A stretch of DNA of 64,000 nt from Opitutaceae bacterium (GCA_019455245.1 JACFMR010000021.1:1-64000), one strand, 5' to 3'. Positions 17,132 to 26,675 are shown, counted from the stretch's first letter. Notes: generated by a model not told the origin, from the sequence alone. Numbers and translations: made by a program.

Positions 17132-19366
17132 ATGGCTTCCTCTTTGCTTCCCCGCCGTTCCTATCTGCCCCATCTGCTCGAGATCGTGGCCGCGGCCATC
17201 GCCCGGATCCTGTATCGGGTGCGCAGCTCAGGCGCCGGGCACATTCCCCGCGAGGGCGGCGTGCTGCTGCTGGCGAACCACCTCTCCTACGTCGATCCGG
17301 TGTTGTTGCAGCTCACCTGTCCACGGCCGATCCGTTTCATGGGGTATCAGGGCCTGCGGGCGCATTGGTTTTTTGACTGGGTCTTCCGTCTCAGCGGCGC
17401 CATCCCGGTTTCGCAGGAGCGGCCCGCCGAGGGCATGAAACTTGCGCTCAAGGCGCTGCAGGCGGGTGAGGTCGTGGCGGTGTTTCCCGAGGGGCACATT
17501 TCGCGCACCGGCCAGTTCATGGCGCTCAAACGCGGCTACGAGGTGCTGGCGCGGCGCGCCCAGGTGCCCGTGCTGCCGGCTTTCATCGACGGGATCTGGG
17601 GCTCGGTGTTTTCCTTCGCCGGCAATTCCTACCTGTGGAAATCGCCCCGGCTCATGCCCACGGACGTGTTCATCGCCTACGGCGAGCCGCTGGCCCACGA
17701 TCGCGCCGACCGCGCGCATGTGCGCAAGGTCATGCTCGACCTCGGCGCGGAGGCGTTCGAACAGCGGCCGGTGTTGCGCCGGCATCTGGCCCACGAATGC
17801 GTGCGCTCCCTCGCCAAGCATCCTTGGCACCTGCAGCTGGTGGACCGCACCGCGGAACGCCGGCCGGTCAAGGCCGGGCAGCTCCTGGCGGTGGCCGCGG
17901 CGTTTTCGCGCCACCTCCAGCGCAACGTGCTGGAGTATCGCGTGGGCATCGTGCTGCCGCCGGGCGCCGGCGCGTTCATCGCCAATCTCGCCGTGGCCTG
18001 CGCCGGCAAGGTGCCGGTCAATCTCAACTTCACCGCCGGCCGCGCGGCCTTGGAGACGAGCATGCGCATCGGCGGCGTGAAAACGGTCATCACCGCCGAG
18101 GCGATGAAGGCCAAGATTCCCAACTTCCCCTGGCCGGAAAACACCCTCGACCTGCCGGGTGAGATCAAGGCGATGGGCGGCAAACGCGCGATTTTGCCGT
18201 GGCTGGTCGCCGCGTGGGTGCTGCCCAACCAGATCTATCCGCTGCTGCTCGGCCTGCCAAACATCGGCGATCGCGCCGAGGCCGGTCTGCTGTTCACCAG
18301 CGGCAGCTCGGGCGAGCCCAAGGGCGTGGCGCTCTCGCACCGCAACATCCTCGCCAACTGCTCGCAGGTTTCGTCGCTTTCCATCCTGCCGCAATCGGCC
18401 TCGCTGCTCGGCTGCCTGCCGGTGTTTCACTCGTTCGGTTTCACCATCACGCTCTGGTATCCGATCATCCGCGGTTGCCATGTGGTCACCGTCCCGAGCC
18501 CGTTGGACACGCGCCGCATCATCGATTCGATCCACGAGGAAAAGGCCACGGTGCTGATCGGCGCGCCGACTTTTGTGCGGCCCATTTTGCGCAAGGCCAA
18601 GCCGGGCGAACTCAAGTCGCTGGAACTCGTTGTGACCGGCGCGGAAAAACTGCCCGACGATCTCTACAAGGCGTTTCTCGAACAGTTCCACCTCGAGATC
18701 ATGCAGGGTTACGGCCTCACCGAGACCACGCCGGCGAGCAACATCAACCAGCCGCATCCGCCCGTGACCACCGCCACCGCCGAACCGCAGGTCGGCAAGA
18801 AAACCGGTTCCGTCGGCCGCCTGCTGCCGGGCATGACCGTGCGCATCGTGCACCCCGAGACCGGCGAGGAAGTGCCGACCGGCGAACAGGGCATCGTATG
18901 GTTCCGCGGCGCGAACGTTTTCAGCGGCTATCTCGACGATGAGGAAAAAACCCAGGGCGCCTTCCGCAACGGCTGGTTCATCACCGGTGACTTGGGCCGG
19001 CTCGACGAAGAGGGCTTCCTCTTCATCGAGGGCCGCCTCTCGCGCTTTTCCAAGATCGGCGGCGAAATGATTCCGCACGGCACCATCGAGCAGCAGATCG
19101 CCAAGCTGTTCGGCACCGAGGAGGACGAAACCTATTCGTTTGCGGTCATGGGCGTGCCCGATCCGACCAAGGGCGAGGCGCTGGTGCTGCTGACCACCCG
19201 CGACGTCGAATCCGACCGGCTGCGCGAAAAGCTGCTCGCCGCGGGGCTGCCTTCGCTGTGGGTGCCCAAGATCATCAAACGCGTGGAAAAAATCCCCGTG
19301 CTGGGCACCGGCAAGCTCGACCTCAAGGGCTGCCGCGACCTCGCGCTCGAGGCGATCGACGAGTAG
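17132..19366 (+). CDS. aas: Bifunctional acyltransferase / acyl-ACP synthetase (Aas-like)
   Basis: The 744-residue two-domain protein carries a PlsC-type 1-acylglycerophosphate acyltransferase (residues ~30-215) with NHLSYVD (HX4D motif) and FPEGHISRTG. It is followed by an AMP-forming acyl-activating enzyme (~255-744) with FTSGSSGEPKG, QGYGLTETTP and GWFITGDLGRLDE. In E. coli, Aas re-acylates lysophosphatidylethanolamine with exogenous fatty acids; this order of domains matches that enzyme (719 residues). The major-facilitator LplT domain found fused in some homologues is absent. The adenylation C-terminal lysine segment (VPVLGTGKLDLKG) is intact. Expected at the inner membrane. Confidence 0.9.
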   Translation: MASSLLPRRSYLPHLLEIVAAAIARILYRVRSSGAGHIPREGGVLLLANHLSYVDPVLLQLTCPRPIRFMGYQGLRAHWFFDWVFRLSGAIPVSQERPAEGMKLALKALQAGEVVAVFPEGHISRTGQFMALKRGYEVLARRAQVPVLPAFIDGIWGSVFSFAGNSYLWKSPRLMPTDVFIAYGEPLAHDRADRAHVRKVMLDLGAEAFEQRPVLRRHLAHECVRSLAKHPWHLQLVDRTAERRPVKAGQLLAVAAAFSRHLQRNVLEYRVGIVLPPGAGAFIANLAVACAGKVPVNLNFTAGRAALETSMRIGGVKTVITAEAMKAKIPNFPWPENTLDLPGEIKAMGGKRAILPWLVAAWVLPNQIYPLLLGLPNIGDRAEAGLLFTSGSSGEPKGVALSHRNILANCSQVSSLSILPQSASLLGCLPVFHSFGFTITLWYPIIRGCHVVTVPSPLDTRRIIDSIHEEKATVLIGAPTFVRPILRKAKPGELKSLELVVTGAEKLPDDLYKAFLEQFHLEIMQGYGLTETTPASNINQPHPPVTTATAEPQVGKKTGSVGRLLPGMTVRIVHPETGEEVPTGEQGIVWFRGANVFSGYLDDEEKTQGAFRNGWFITGDLGRLDEEGFLFIEGRLSRFSKIGGEMIPHGTIEQQIAKLFGTEEDETYSFAVMGVPDPTKGEALVLLTTRDVESDRLREKLLAAGLPSLWVPKIIKRVEKIPVLGTGKLDLKGCRDLALEAIDE

Positions 19367-19373
19367 CATTGTC

Positions 19374-19455
19374 GTAGCTGCGTTTGAGGGCGCAGCCCGA
19401 AAACGTGGCGGCTCCCCAAGGGCCACGCTTGCGCCTGCGGCTTAAGCGCGGCTAC
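19374..19455. repeat. Dispersed palindromic repeat, family B copy 1
   Basis: The element starts GTAGCTGCG and ends CGCGGCTAC, so its ends are inverted. The right half (CACGCTTGCGCCTGCGGCTTAAGCGCGGCTAC) is nearly the reverse complement of the left half of the copy at 33500. It lies between convergent genes. Confidence 0.65.
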
Positions 19456-19482
19456 GCACTTTTCAGAAAATGCTCCAGCGGC

Positions 19483-21000
19483 TCAGGTTTTAACGAAACG
19501 GTAGGCAAACACGTCGGCGTCGCTCAGGGCGAAATGCAAGCGCACGGGCCGGCCGGCGAATTCGCGCAGGCGCGGTGCAGCGCGCCAAACCACCGGCCGG
19601 TCGATCGCGTCGCCGAAGATCGGTTCGCAATCCTCCAGGCCAAACCCCGGCAGCGTTTGCCCTGCTTCATCCTGCAGTTCAACCCTCACCTCGCCTGCGG
19701 CGGAGGTGGCGAAATTGAGCCGCAGTTCGTCGCCGGTGAAAATCACCGGCCGGGTGGTGCCGTTGCCGCCGGCCAGCGGGGCGTGGATGGATACGAAGCC
19801 GTCGAGGCGCAGCGTGTAACGTCGCAGCGAGCAACCGCCGTCATGGCCTGTCCAGTAGTTTTCGGTGGCGTAGAGGGAGAGTTCGTTGGGGGCGTCCGGC
19901 GCGAGCGACGAGGGTGTTTCAAGCATCTGCCACGCGAGATACTGGTGGCCGTAGTTCCACGTGCCGGTGCGCTCGGGACCGGGCCGCAGGAAACCCTCGG
20001 GCCAGCGTTCGAATTGCATGCCGTCGCGGCTGGCCATGAGCAGCGAATGGCTGACGGCGGTGCCGTAGCGTTCCTGTGCGGAGGAACGCAACTCGCGGTG
20101 CGCGCGGTCGGGCAGGGCGCGCAGCGACGCCCCCCATGGCCGTTCCAGATAGTGCGCGGGCAGGCCGAGCAGCAGGTGCGGCGCACGCGGGTAGGGGGCG
20201 ATGACGCTGGTGTAGAGCTCGATCGCGCGCGGATCGTTCGGGTAGGTGAGCAGGCGCGGCTCCGACCAGTGCAGGAGATCGGGCGAGGTGGCCGTGCAGA
20301 TCGAGCGCGGACCTTGCGGATGCCAGTTGCCTTTCTCAAACGTGCCGCCGGGGAAGGAACGCCAGTAGGCGCGGTATTCGCCGCGTTCGGTGTCCCAGAA
20401 AATGAGGTTTTGTGAATCGAATCCCCCGGCAGTGATGACGGGCAGGTCGGCGAACGGTTCCCAATGCAGACCGTCGGCGGATTTCATCACGACCATGCCG
20501 GTGGCGCCGTCGGAGCGGAAGACCGCCTTGTAGCGGGCGTTCGGTGCGACCGCGGGATTGGCGTCGAGGAAAACTGCGGGGTGGGCGGCGTCGACGTCGA
20601 TGCCGCCGCGCGGACCGGTGGTCACCACGATGTTGTTGGCGGTGGAGCCGCGGAAGGCATGCAGGCCGAGATTCGGCTTGGTCCAGTGCACGCCGTCCTT
20701 GCTTTCCGCCATGCAGGTGTAGCGATGGTCGTGAGATTCGTTGACGACCCGGCCGGGCTCCACTTTCAGGGCGAAGGCTTTGTAATAGAGCCGGAAGGTG
20801 TCGCCGTCGCGGATCAGGCTGCCGTAACCGCAGCCGGTTCCTTCCCAGGGCTCGTCGAAATGCAGCACCACCTCGCGGGGCTGCGGCGCATGCATCCGGC
20901 GGCAGGCCTGGCCGGAGAGGTTCGCGATGAGCGCGCCATCGACAAACAGTTCGCGACGGGTGCCGATCGGGGTCGGCGCGGCGGCGGGGTCTTGGCTCAT
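19483..21000 (-). CDS. Five-bladed beta-propeller glycoside hydrolase-like protein
   Basis: The 505-residue protein has repeated blade motifs of the form S-x-DG-x-x-W: ESKDGVHWTKPNLG, KSADGLHWEPF, TSPDLLHWSEPRLL and SRDGMQFERWPEGF. These are typical of GH32/GH43-like five-bladed propellers. The N-terminus (RRELFVDGALI) and the PWEGTGCGYGSLIRDG segment match a widespread, poorly characterised verrucomicrobial/planctomycete family. No signal peptide is seen, so it is probably cytoplasmic and acts on imported saccharides. It is the last gene of a kinase-symporter-hydrolase cluster, 34 bases after the symporter. The catalytic acids and substrate are unknown. The ATG of MSQDPAAAP was chosen; upstream in-frame sequence lies inside the intergenic gap and symporter. 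Confidence 0.75.
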   Translation of the reverse strand: MSQDPAAAPTPIGTRRELFVDGALIANLSGQACRRMHAPQPREVVLHFDEPWEGTGCGYGSLIRDGDTFRLYYKAFALKVEPGRVVNESHDHRYTCMAESKDGVHWTKPNLGLHAFRGSTANNIVVTTGPRGGIDVDAAHPAVFLDANPAVAPNARYKAVFRSDGATGMVVMKSADGLHWEPFADLPVITAGGFDSQNLIFWDTERGEYRAYWRSFPGGTFEKGNWHPQGPRSICTATSPDLLHWSEPRLLTYPNDPRAIELYTSVIAPYPRAPHLLLGLPAHYLERPWGASLRALPDRAHRELRSSAQERYGTAVSHSLLMASRDGMQFERWPEGFLRPGPERTGTWNYGHQYLAWQMLETPSSLAPDAPNELSLYATENYWTGHDGGCSLRRYTLRLDGFVSIHAPLAGGNGTTRPVIFTGDELRLNFATSAAGEVRVELQDEAGQTLPGFGLEDCEPIFGDAIDRPVVWRAAPRLREFAGRPVRLHFALSDADVFAYRFVKT

Positions 21001-21034
21001 GAATCGTTCAATACGGTTGCGGCTTGGCGGAAGC

Positions 21035-23044
21035 TCAGGCGGGCGGATGCGGCGCGCCGGCCGGGGCAGTGAATTTTTCCGCGAGCTCCGTGCCGGGATT
21101 GGAGGCGGGCGGCAGGTTTTTCCACCAGTAACGATACGTGCCGGCGAAACCGATGAGGAACAGGGCGCCGGTACACGCCAGCGCCGTCCACGAGCGGATG
21201 ACAAATTGCATGGCGAGCAGGAAGAGCGAGACCTGCGCCAGCATGATGAACGGCACAGCGAGGATGTCGTTGCGGTGTTCCCTCGCCATTGCCGTGCGCT
21301 CGGGCGCGGGCATTTCAGCGCGCAGCGGACCCCACAGGCCGAACGGTTTGGTGGTGCGGTAGAAATGGCGCAGGGTGTCGAGGCTGGTGGGCGAGGTGAG
21401 CAGGGAGATGACGATGGTGCCGCCGAACGACAGTCCCATCATCACGAGCAACTGCATCCACTCGACCAGACCCGGCAGGAAGAAGCGTTGGGCGAGCGCG
21501 CCGATGCCGCCAAACAGCGAGCCGCCGACCACACCCCAGCCGTTGCAGCGCCACCAGTAGAGCCGCAGCACCTGCGGTGCGAACATGCTCACCGACAGGC
21601 TCATCGAGAGCCAACCCCAGATGTCGTTGATGCTGTGGGCATGCACGCCCATCCAAAACGCGAGCACGAGCACGAGCAGCGTCGAACCGTAGGAGGCGAA
21701 GATCAGCTCGCGGTTGCCGGCCTGCGGCCGCCACCGGTCCTGGTAAATGTCGCGCACCATCATCGCGGCGGCCTGGTTCACGGTGCCGGTGAGCGTCGAC
21801 ATCATGGCCGCGAGCATGGCGACGAGGAAGAAGCCGCGCAGGCCGGCGGGCACGCTGTGGAGCAGCACGGCCGGGAGAATCTGCTCGGGGTTCACCGTGC
21901 CGTGCACGCTGACCAGGGGGAGCTTGTCCACCCAGCCGGGACCGAGCACGGCTTCCAGTTCGGCGACCACGCCGGGCGCGGCCGCGCCGGGTTCGCTGGC
22001 GATCCCGGCGGTGACATCGTGCCAGAAGGCCGGCGGGGTGTCCGGGTAATGCCGGTGGATGATGGCGGCGGCGGCCTCCACGGATGCGGGCCGTTCGAAA
22101 TAACGGTCGACGAGCAACAGGCCGAGGATCGCAAAGCTGATCATCAACGGCCAACGGAACGCGATCAGCAGTCCCTGCATCATCGATTGCAGGCCGCACT
22201 CGCGGTCGTTGCGCGCACCGAAATAGCGGCTTTCCGCGCCCGTGCCGAGACCGCCGACCACGTTGCGCAGGAGGTAGAACAACGCGAACATCAGCAGCGA
22301 CTCATACATCTCGTAGCCGCGCGGCATGGGCGTGTGCACGGGCGGCATGCTCGAGGTCCACAGCGGATTGCCGGTCACGCGTTCGGCCAGTTCGCCGAGG
22401 GCGGCGATGTTGGGCGTGGCGTGAAACGCGATCCAGCCGATCACGAAGCTGGCCGCGATGATGATCAGACCCTGCACGAGGTCGGTCAGCACCACGCCGT
22501 AGAAACCCGACAACATCGTGTAGATCGCACAAAACCCGATGAGCAGCGCCGTCACCAGCATCGGCGGGTAGGGCAGAAACTGGCCCATGAAGAGCGTCGT
22601 GCCGCGGATCAGGTAGGCGAGCATGCCGATGCTGAGCACCACCCACATGATGGCGGTGATGAGCCGCATCCAGCCCGCCGCGCGGTTGTGGCCGAAGCGG
22701 TAGGTCATCCATTCCGCCGCGGTCATGCAGCCCGAGCGCCGGTGCCATTTGGCGGTGAAGGCCATCATGAACGGCAGAATCAACGCCACGCCGCCGCGAA
22801 ACTCGATGAACAGTCCCCGCGGCCCGAGCATGTAGAGGAACGACGTGATCATCATCGTGCCGGTCAGGTCGAACCAGCTCACCATGCCGGCCATGCCCAG
22901 CAGATACCAGGGCAGGGATCGGCCGCCGAGGTAGTATTCGTCGAGGTTCTGGCTGGCCTTGCGGGTCATGGCCAGGCCCACCACCAGGGTGAGCAGCAGG
23001 TAACCGGAGATGATGATCAGGTCCGCGGTGCTGAGGAATTTCAT
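21035..23044 (-). CDS. Sodium:solute symporter (SSS family)
   Basis: This 669-residue integral membrane protein has the SSS core of about 13-15 helices. The N-terminus has the family signature: ADLIIISGYLLLTLVVGL, then DEYYLGGRSLPWYLLGMAGM, then SWFDLTGTMMITSFLYM. The Na+-site helix region lies around AAMMSTLTGTVNQAAAMMVRDIYQD. A soluble ~60-residue insert (around 325-395) separates helices in the middle. SSS proteins import sugars, sialic acid, amino acids or vitamins with Na+. Its neighbours, a PfkB sugar kinase and a propeller hydrolase, suggest a sugar or uronate substrate. Expression seems partly separate from the kinase because a terminator lies between them. Confidence 0.9.
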   Translation of the reverse strand: MKFLSTADLIIISGYLLLTLVVGLAMTRKASQNLDEYYLGGRSLPWYLLGMAGMVSWFDLTGTMMITSFLYMLGPRGLFIEFRGGVALILPFMMAFTAKWHRRSGCMTAAEWMTYRFGHNRAAGWMRLITAIMWVVLSIGMLAYLIRGTTLFMGQFLPYPPMLVTALLIGFCAIYTMLSGFYGVVLTDLVQGLIIIAASFVIGWIAFHATPNIAALGELAERVTGNPLWTSSMPPVHTPMPRGYEMYESLLMFALFYLLRNVVGGLGTGAESRYFGARNDRECGLQSMMQGLLIAFRWPLMISFAILGLLLVDRYFERPASVEAAAAIIHRHYPDTPPAFWHDVTAGIASEPGAAAPGVVAELEAVLGPGWVDKLPLVSVHGTVNPEQILPAVLLHSVPAGLRGFFLVAMLAAMMSTLTGTVNQAAAMMVRDIYQDRWRPQAGNRELIFASYGSTLLVLVLAFWMGVHAHSINDIWGWLSMSLSVSMFAPQVLRLYWWRCNGWGVVGGSLFGGIGALAQRFFLPGLVEWMQLLVMMGLSFGGTIVISLLTSPTSLDTLRHFYRTTKPFGLWGPLRAEMPAPERTAMAREHRNDILAVPFIMLAQVSLFLLAMQFVIRSWTALACTGALFLIGFAGTYRYWWKNLPPASNPGTELAEKFTAPAGAPHPPA

Positions 23045-23087
23045 GGGGTGGGGAAGCGCGGAGAGTGTTGCGCCTCAAAAGCGCTGG

Positions 23088-23121
23088 CAAAACAAAAGCC
23101 CGGTCCTGGGCGGGACCGGGC
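23088..23121 (-). terminator. Intrinsic terminator after the PfkB kinase
   Basis: Read on the minus strand, GCCCGGTCC and GGACCGGGC form a 9-bp stem with a 6-base loop, followed by TTTTGTTTTG. It sits 30 bases after the kinase stop and before the symporter. Confidence 0.8.
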
Positions 23122-23150
23122 GAAATCAGGACCAAGACTGATGCGGCTTA

Positions 23151-24248
23151 TCAGCGCACCACGCGGGCGCTGCCGCCGCCCATGAGTTTCTCGACTTCCT
23201 TCAACGTCGCCATCGAGGTGTCGCCCGGGGTGGTCATCGCCAGCGCGCCGTGGGCGGCGCCGTAGTTCACGGCCTTGGCAGCGTCGTTGTGCGCGAGGAA
23301 ACCGTAGGCGAGGCCCGAGGCAAAGCTGTCGCCGCCGCCCACGCGGTCGAGGATTTCGAGCTCTGCATACGGCCGGCTCTCGTGGAACTGGCCGTCGTGG
23401 TAGCAGATGGCGCTCCAGTCGTTCTTCGTCGCGGTGATGACCTTGCGCAGCGTGGTGGCCGCGACCTGGAAATTCGGAAACTCGGCCACGGCGCGCTTGA
23501 TCATGGCCTTGAAGGCGTCGAGCTCGATGTGGCTGATGTTCTCGTCCTGCCCCTCGACCTCGAATCCGAGCGAGGCGGTGAAGTCCTCCTCGTTGCCGAT
23601 CATCACGTCGACATATTTCGCGATCTCGCGGTTGACCTCGCGGGCCTTGGCTTGGCCGCCGATGGTTTTCCAGAGCGACGGGCGGTAGTTGAGGTCGTAG
23701 CTCACGATGGTGCCGTGCTGCTTGGCGGCCTTGACCGCCTCGATGGTCAGCGCCGCGGTCGTCTCGGACAGCGCCGCGAAGATGCCGCCGGTGTGGAACC
23801 AGCGCACGCCGAGCTTGCCGAAGAGGTGCTGCCAGTCGAAATCGCCCGGCTTGAGCTGCGCCGCGGCGGTGTTGCCCCGGTCCGACACGCCCACCGCGCC
23901 GCGCACACCGAAGCCGCGCTCGGTGAAGTTCAGCCCGTTGCGCACGGTGCGGCCGATGCCGTCGTCCGCGCGCCACTTGATGAAATCGGTGCAGACGCCG
24001 CCCTGCAAAATGAAGTCCTCGATCAGGCGGCCGACCTCGTTGTCCACGAACGCCGTGCAGACCGCCGTGCGCAGGCCGAAGCATTTGCGCAGGCCGCGGG
24101 CCACGTTGTATTCGCCGCCGCCTTCCCAGGCGCGGAACTGGCGCGTCGTGCGGATGCGGCCCTCGCCCGGGTCGAGGCGGAGCATGATTTCGCCGAGCGA
24201 AAGTTGATCGAAGGTGCAGGCGGAGGCGGGTTTGATCGGGAGGCTCAT
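23151..24248 (-). CDS. PfkB-family sugar kinase, likely 2-keto-3-deoxygluconate kinase
   Basis: The 365-residue ribokinase-fold kinase has the substrate-site segment EGGGEYNVARGLRKCFG near residue 42. Its C-terminal anion-hole/catalytic motif is DRVGGGDSFASGLAYGF (near 300), a variant of DTxGAGD in which the catalytic Asp is kept. NYRPSLW (~197-203) resembles KDG kinases, which phosphorylate the product of uronate breakdown. Next to an SSS transporter and a hydrolase it probably phosphorylates the imported sugar acid. Substrate assignment is inferred. A terminator follows. The start ATG (MSLPIKPAS) lies 117 bases from the divergent oxidase gene, so the gap should hold both promoters. Confidence 0.85.
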   Translation of the reverse strand: MSLPIKPASACTFDQLSLGEIMLRLDPGEGRIRTTRQFRAWEGGGEYNVARGLRKCFGLRTAVCTAFVDNEVGRLIEDFILQGGVCTDFIKWRADDGIGRTVRNGLNFTERGFGVRGAVGVSDRGNTAAAQLKPGDFDWQHLFGKLGVRWFHTGGIFAALSETTAALTIEAVKAAKQHGTIVSYDLNYRPSLWKTIGGQAKAREVNREIAKYVDVMIGNEEDFTASLGFEVEGQDENISHIELDAFKAMIKRAVAEFPNFQVAATTLRKVITATKNDWSAICYHDGQFHESRPYAELEILDRVGGGDSFASGLAYGFLAHNDAAKAVNYGAAHGALAMTTPGDTSMATLKEVEKLMGGGSARVVR

Positions 24249-24365
24249 GGACGGAAAAATTCGAACGGTCATGCAAGCAGCCGCCGCCGGTGCGGTCAAC
24301 CATGGTCGTGCCGCAATGACATTCTGGGGTTGGCGAAACCGGCCGGACTGTGCGAAACCTGCGGC

Positions 24366-25799
24366 GTGCAAACCCATGCCCAAGCCACCCGCGCCCTGCA
24401 ACGGCGTCTCGGCCCCGCCGTGGACACGTCCGACGCCGGCCGTGCGGCCGCGTCTTATGACAGCAGCAAGCTGGCCTTCAAACCGGCCGCGGTCATCACG
24501 CCGCGCCGCCGGGCTGACATCGGCACGGTGCTGGATCTGGCCAACCGCTACCGCGTGCCGGTGACGGTGCGCGGCCGCGGCACCACGCTCATGGGCTCCG
24601 CCGCCCCCGTGCGCGGCGGCTGGGTGCTCGACATGCTCCGGCTCAACAAAATCCGCCTCGATGCCGAGGCCGGCCTGATTCACGCGCAGGCCGGCGCACG
24701 CACGGCCGCCATCCAGCGCGCCGCCGAGGCGGCCGGTTGGTTTTATCCGCCCGATCCCTCTTCCAAGGAGCACTGCACGATCGGCGGTAACATCGCTTGC
24801 AACGCCGGCGGCATGCACGGCGGCAAATACGGGGTAACCCGCGATTTTGTCGTCGCGCTCAAGGGCTACCTTGCCTCCGGCGAGTTCGTGGAGTGGGGCA
24901 CCGCCACGCGCAAATTCGCCGCGGGCTTCAACCTGCGGGACCTGTGGATCGGCAGCGAGGGGATGCTCGGCATTGTGACCGACGCCGTGCTGCGGCTGAT
25001 TCCGCAACCCGCCGCGCGGTGGACATTGCTGACCTCGTTTGCGGACGAACTGGCCGCCTTCCGCGCGGCCCGCGCGCTGTTTGCCGCCAAACTGCAGCCC
25101 GCGATCTGCGAGTTTCTCGACCGGCACAGCGTGCAATGCGCCGAGTCGGCGATGGCCACGACCATTTTCCCCGGCCAACCCGGCAAGCCGGTCATTTTGC
25201 TGGAGTTCGCCGGCTCGGCCGCCGAGGTGCGCGAAGGCAAAAAGGCCGCGCTAACTTGGGCCCGGGCTCACGCGCTGGGCCATCGCGCGGCCCGCACCCG
25301 CGCCGAGGCCGAGGACCTGTGGGCGGTGCGCCGCAAGTGCTCGGGCGCGATGTTCCAGATGGGCGACGCCAAGTTGAACGAGGACATCACCGTGCCGCTG
25401 GCCGCCTACGAAAAGTTCGCGCGCTTCCTCGACCGGTTGCGCAAATCCTCGCGCCTGCCCATCCCCAGCTTCGGTCATTTGGGCGACGGCAACATCCACG
25501 TGAACATCATGTATCACCGCGCGGATGCGGATGAATCCCGCCGGGCCGAAAAGGCCGTGCAGGCGTTGATGGAGCAGGTGGTCGCGCTGGGTGGCGCGAT
25601 CAGCGGCGAGCACGGCATCGGCCTGGCCAAGACGCCGTTTCTCCGCCTGCAGCATTCCCCCGCGCAGATCAAGGCGATGCGGGCGGTGAAGCACGCGCTC
25701 GACCCGCACGGCATTCTCAACCCCGGCAAAATGTTCGAGGTCTTCGAAGTCTGGAAGCACGCCAAGATCGACGTCCAGCTGCCCTGGGATCACAAATAG
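24366..25799 (+). CDS. FAD-linked oxidase, GlcD / D-lactate dehydrogenase family
   Basis: The 477-residue flavoenzyme has an FAD_binding_4 domain (TVRGRGTTLMGSAAP; DPSSKEHCTIGGNIACNAGG; LWIGSEGMLGIVTDAVL). It is followed by the vanillyl-alcohol-oxidase-type C-terminal domain (FGHLGDGNIHVNIMYH with metal-site histidines, and SGEHGIGLAKTPFL). Such enzymes oxidise 2-hydroxy acids (glycolate, D-lactate, D-2-hydroxyglutarate). No GlcE or GlcF partner is adjacent, so a stand-alone dehydrogenase is more likely than full glycolate oxidase. The start is GTG; no in-frame ATG exists near the N-terminus, and the ATG eleven bases further is out of frame. Confidence 0.9.
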   Translation: MQTHAQATRALQRRLGPAVDTSDAGRAAASYDSSKLAFKPAAVITPRRRADIGTVLDLANRYRVPVTVRGRGTTLMGSAAPVRGGWVLDMLRLNKIRLDAEAGLIHAQAGARTAAIQRAAEAAGWFYPPDPSSKEHCTIGGNIACNAGGMHGGKYGVTRDFVVALKGYLASGEFVEWGTATRKFAAGFNLRDLWIGSEGMLGIVTDAVLRLIPQPAARWTLLTSFADELAAFRAARALFAAKLQPAICEFLDRHSVQCAESAMATTIFPGQPGKPVILLEFAGSAAEVREGKKAALTWARAHALGHRAARTRAEAEDLWAVRRKCSGAMFQMGDAKLNEDITVPLAAYEKFARFLDRLRKSSRLPIPSFGHLGDGNIHVNIMYHRADADESRRAEKAVQALMEQVVALGGAISGEHGIGLAKTPFLRLQHSPAQIKAMRAVKHALDPHGILNPGKMFEVFEVWKHAKIDVQLPWDHK

Positions 25800-25892
25800 C
25801 CCGGGCGCGAGCGGCGCTTGTGATGGGAAGGGAGCAGTTTCAAACACCTGATATCACTTATTGGGAATTGCCCATAGAAGTGACGCTGCGCT

Positions 25893-26016
25893 GGTAGGGC
25901 GGGACCGCTGGGCCCGCCGAAATGCACCCGCGGCGCGCCCGGCTTGCCCTCCGTCTTGTCCGCCATAGCCTTGGCGACGGCGGAAGCCTTGCCGAAGGCG
26001 GGCGGTCGCGCCCTGT
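25893..26016. repeat. Dispersed palindromic repeat, family A copy 1 (long form)
   Basis: Its ends GGTAGGGCGGGACCGC and GCGGTCGCGCCCTGTC are inverted copies. The left flank GCTGCGCTGG is the reverse complement of the right flank of copies 2 and 3. The interior is longer here (~90 bases). The element fills most of the 320-base gap between the FAD oxidase and the next small gene; I see no gene in the rest. Confidence 0.6.
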
Positions 26017-26121
26017 CTTCACGCTTCGGACCGTCTCTTCTTTTTCTAATCATCAATAATTCTGCTGCAGGCCCGGGACGATAAGAGGCGCATCGAACTC
26101 ATCAAGCAGGGCGTCGATAAG

Positions 26122-26367
26122 ATGGCGTTCACCGGTCTTGGCATGTTTTTCGTTTTTCTGGCCCTTCCGAAGATAGATTGGGACGCCTTCGGAGATTTGA
26201 ACGCATTTTGGATGCTGATTGTCATGGTCGCATCGTTTGCGCCGCTGGTGCTACTCCTCATTTGGGTCTCGAAGAAGATCAGCAGCCGGAAGCTCTGGTG
26301 GAGTATTGGTTTCACGGCGTGGATTGGCACATTCGCGTTGGCGCTTTCCGGCTATCATCTCCCCTGA
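26122..26367 (+). CDS. Small two-helix membrane protein, hypothetical
   Basis: The 81-residue product is mostly hydrophobic, with three candidate membrane segments: FTGLGMFFVFLALP, FWMLIVMVASFAPLVLLLIWV and LWWSIGFTAWIGTFALALSGY. They are separated by a short charged loop, KKISSRK. The reading frame stays open upstream with a cytoplasmic-looking DDKRRIELIKQGVDK segment but no normal start, so the ATG start may be truncated or the true start may be non-standard. No family was recognised. It lies in an AT-richer patch between a repeat and unassigned sequence, so it may be a decaying accessory gene. Confidence 0.45.
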   Translation: MAFTGLGMFFVFLALPKIDWDAFGDLNAFWMLIVMVASFAPLVLLLIWVSKKISSRKLWWSIGFTAWIGTFALALSGYHLP

Positions 26368-26675
26368 AGAGGCGATCCAGCAGCCACAGCAGCAACGCCC
26401 TTGCTCTCACCTGATTCGATGACGTCATCGCCGCTCAACATGGCCCAATTATTCAAAAGAGACGGCTCGCCCGCTCGGCGGGCGTGGCTGATCTGAAACG
26501 ATCGCGGAAAGAGAAGATGAAGAGAGGACATGGGCTCATCATCGAATTACTCGTGCCGCCCTTGCTCGCTGGCGTGCGATATTCAGTTGGCGGGCTCTAC
26601 AACGCACCTTCGGAATGGTTCATGCCGGGTGAGAACAAACTTCCGGAGAAATCACTCCGACAGAACTGAGTCCGG
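26368..26675. other. Gap with no recognisable gene
   Basis: About 300 bases between a small membrane protein and the end of a convergent minus-strand gene. One 60-codon frame is present (start near 26484), but it has no family similarity and unremarkable composition. No terminator or RNA was recognised. Confidence 0.5.

Noticed and set aside
25790..26056. 88-codon minus-strand frame reading MADKTEGKPGAPRVHFGG
   Set aside because: It lies inside the family A repeat; such frames recur wherever the repeat occurs and are not genes.
26484..26669. 60-codon plus-strand frame
   Set aside because: No family, no clear start signal, in an accessory gap; too weak to call a gene.
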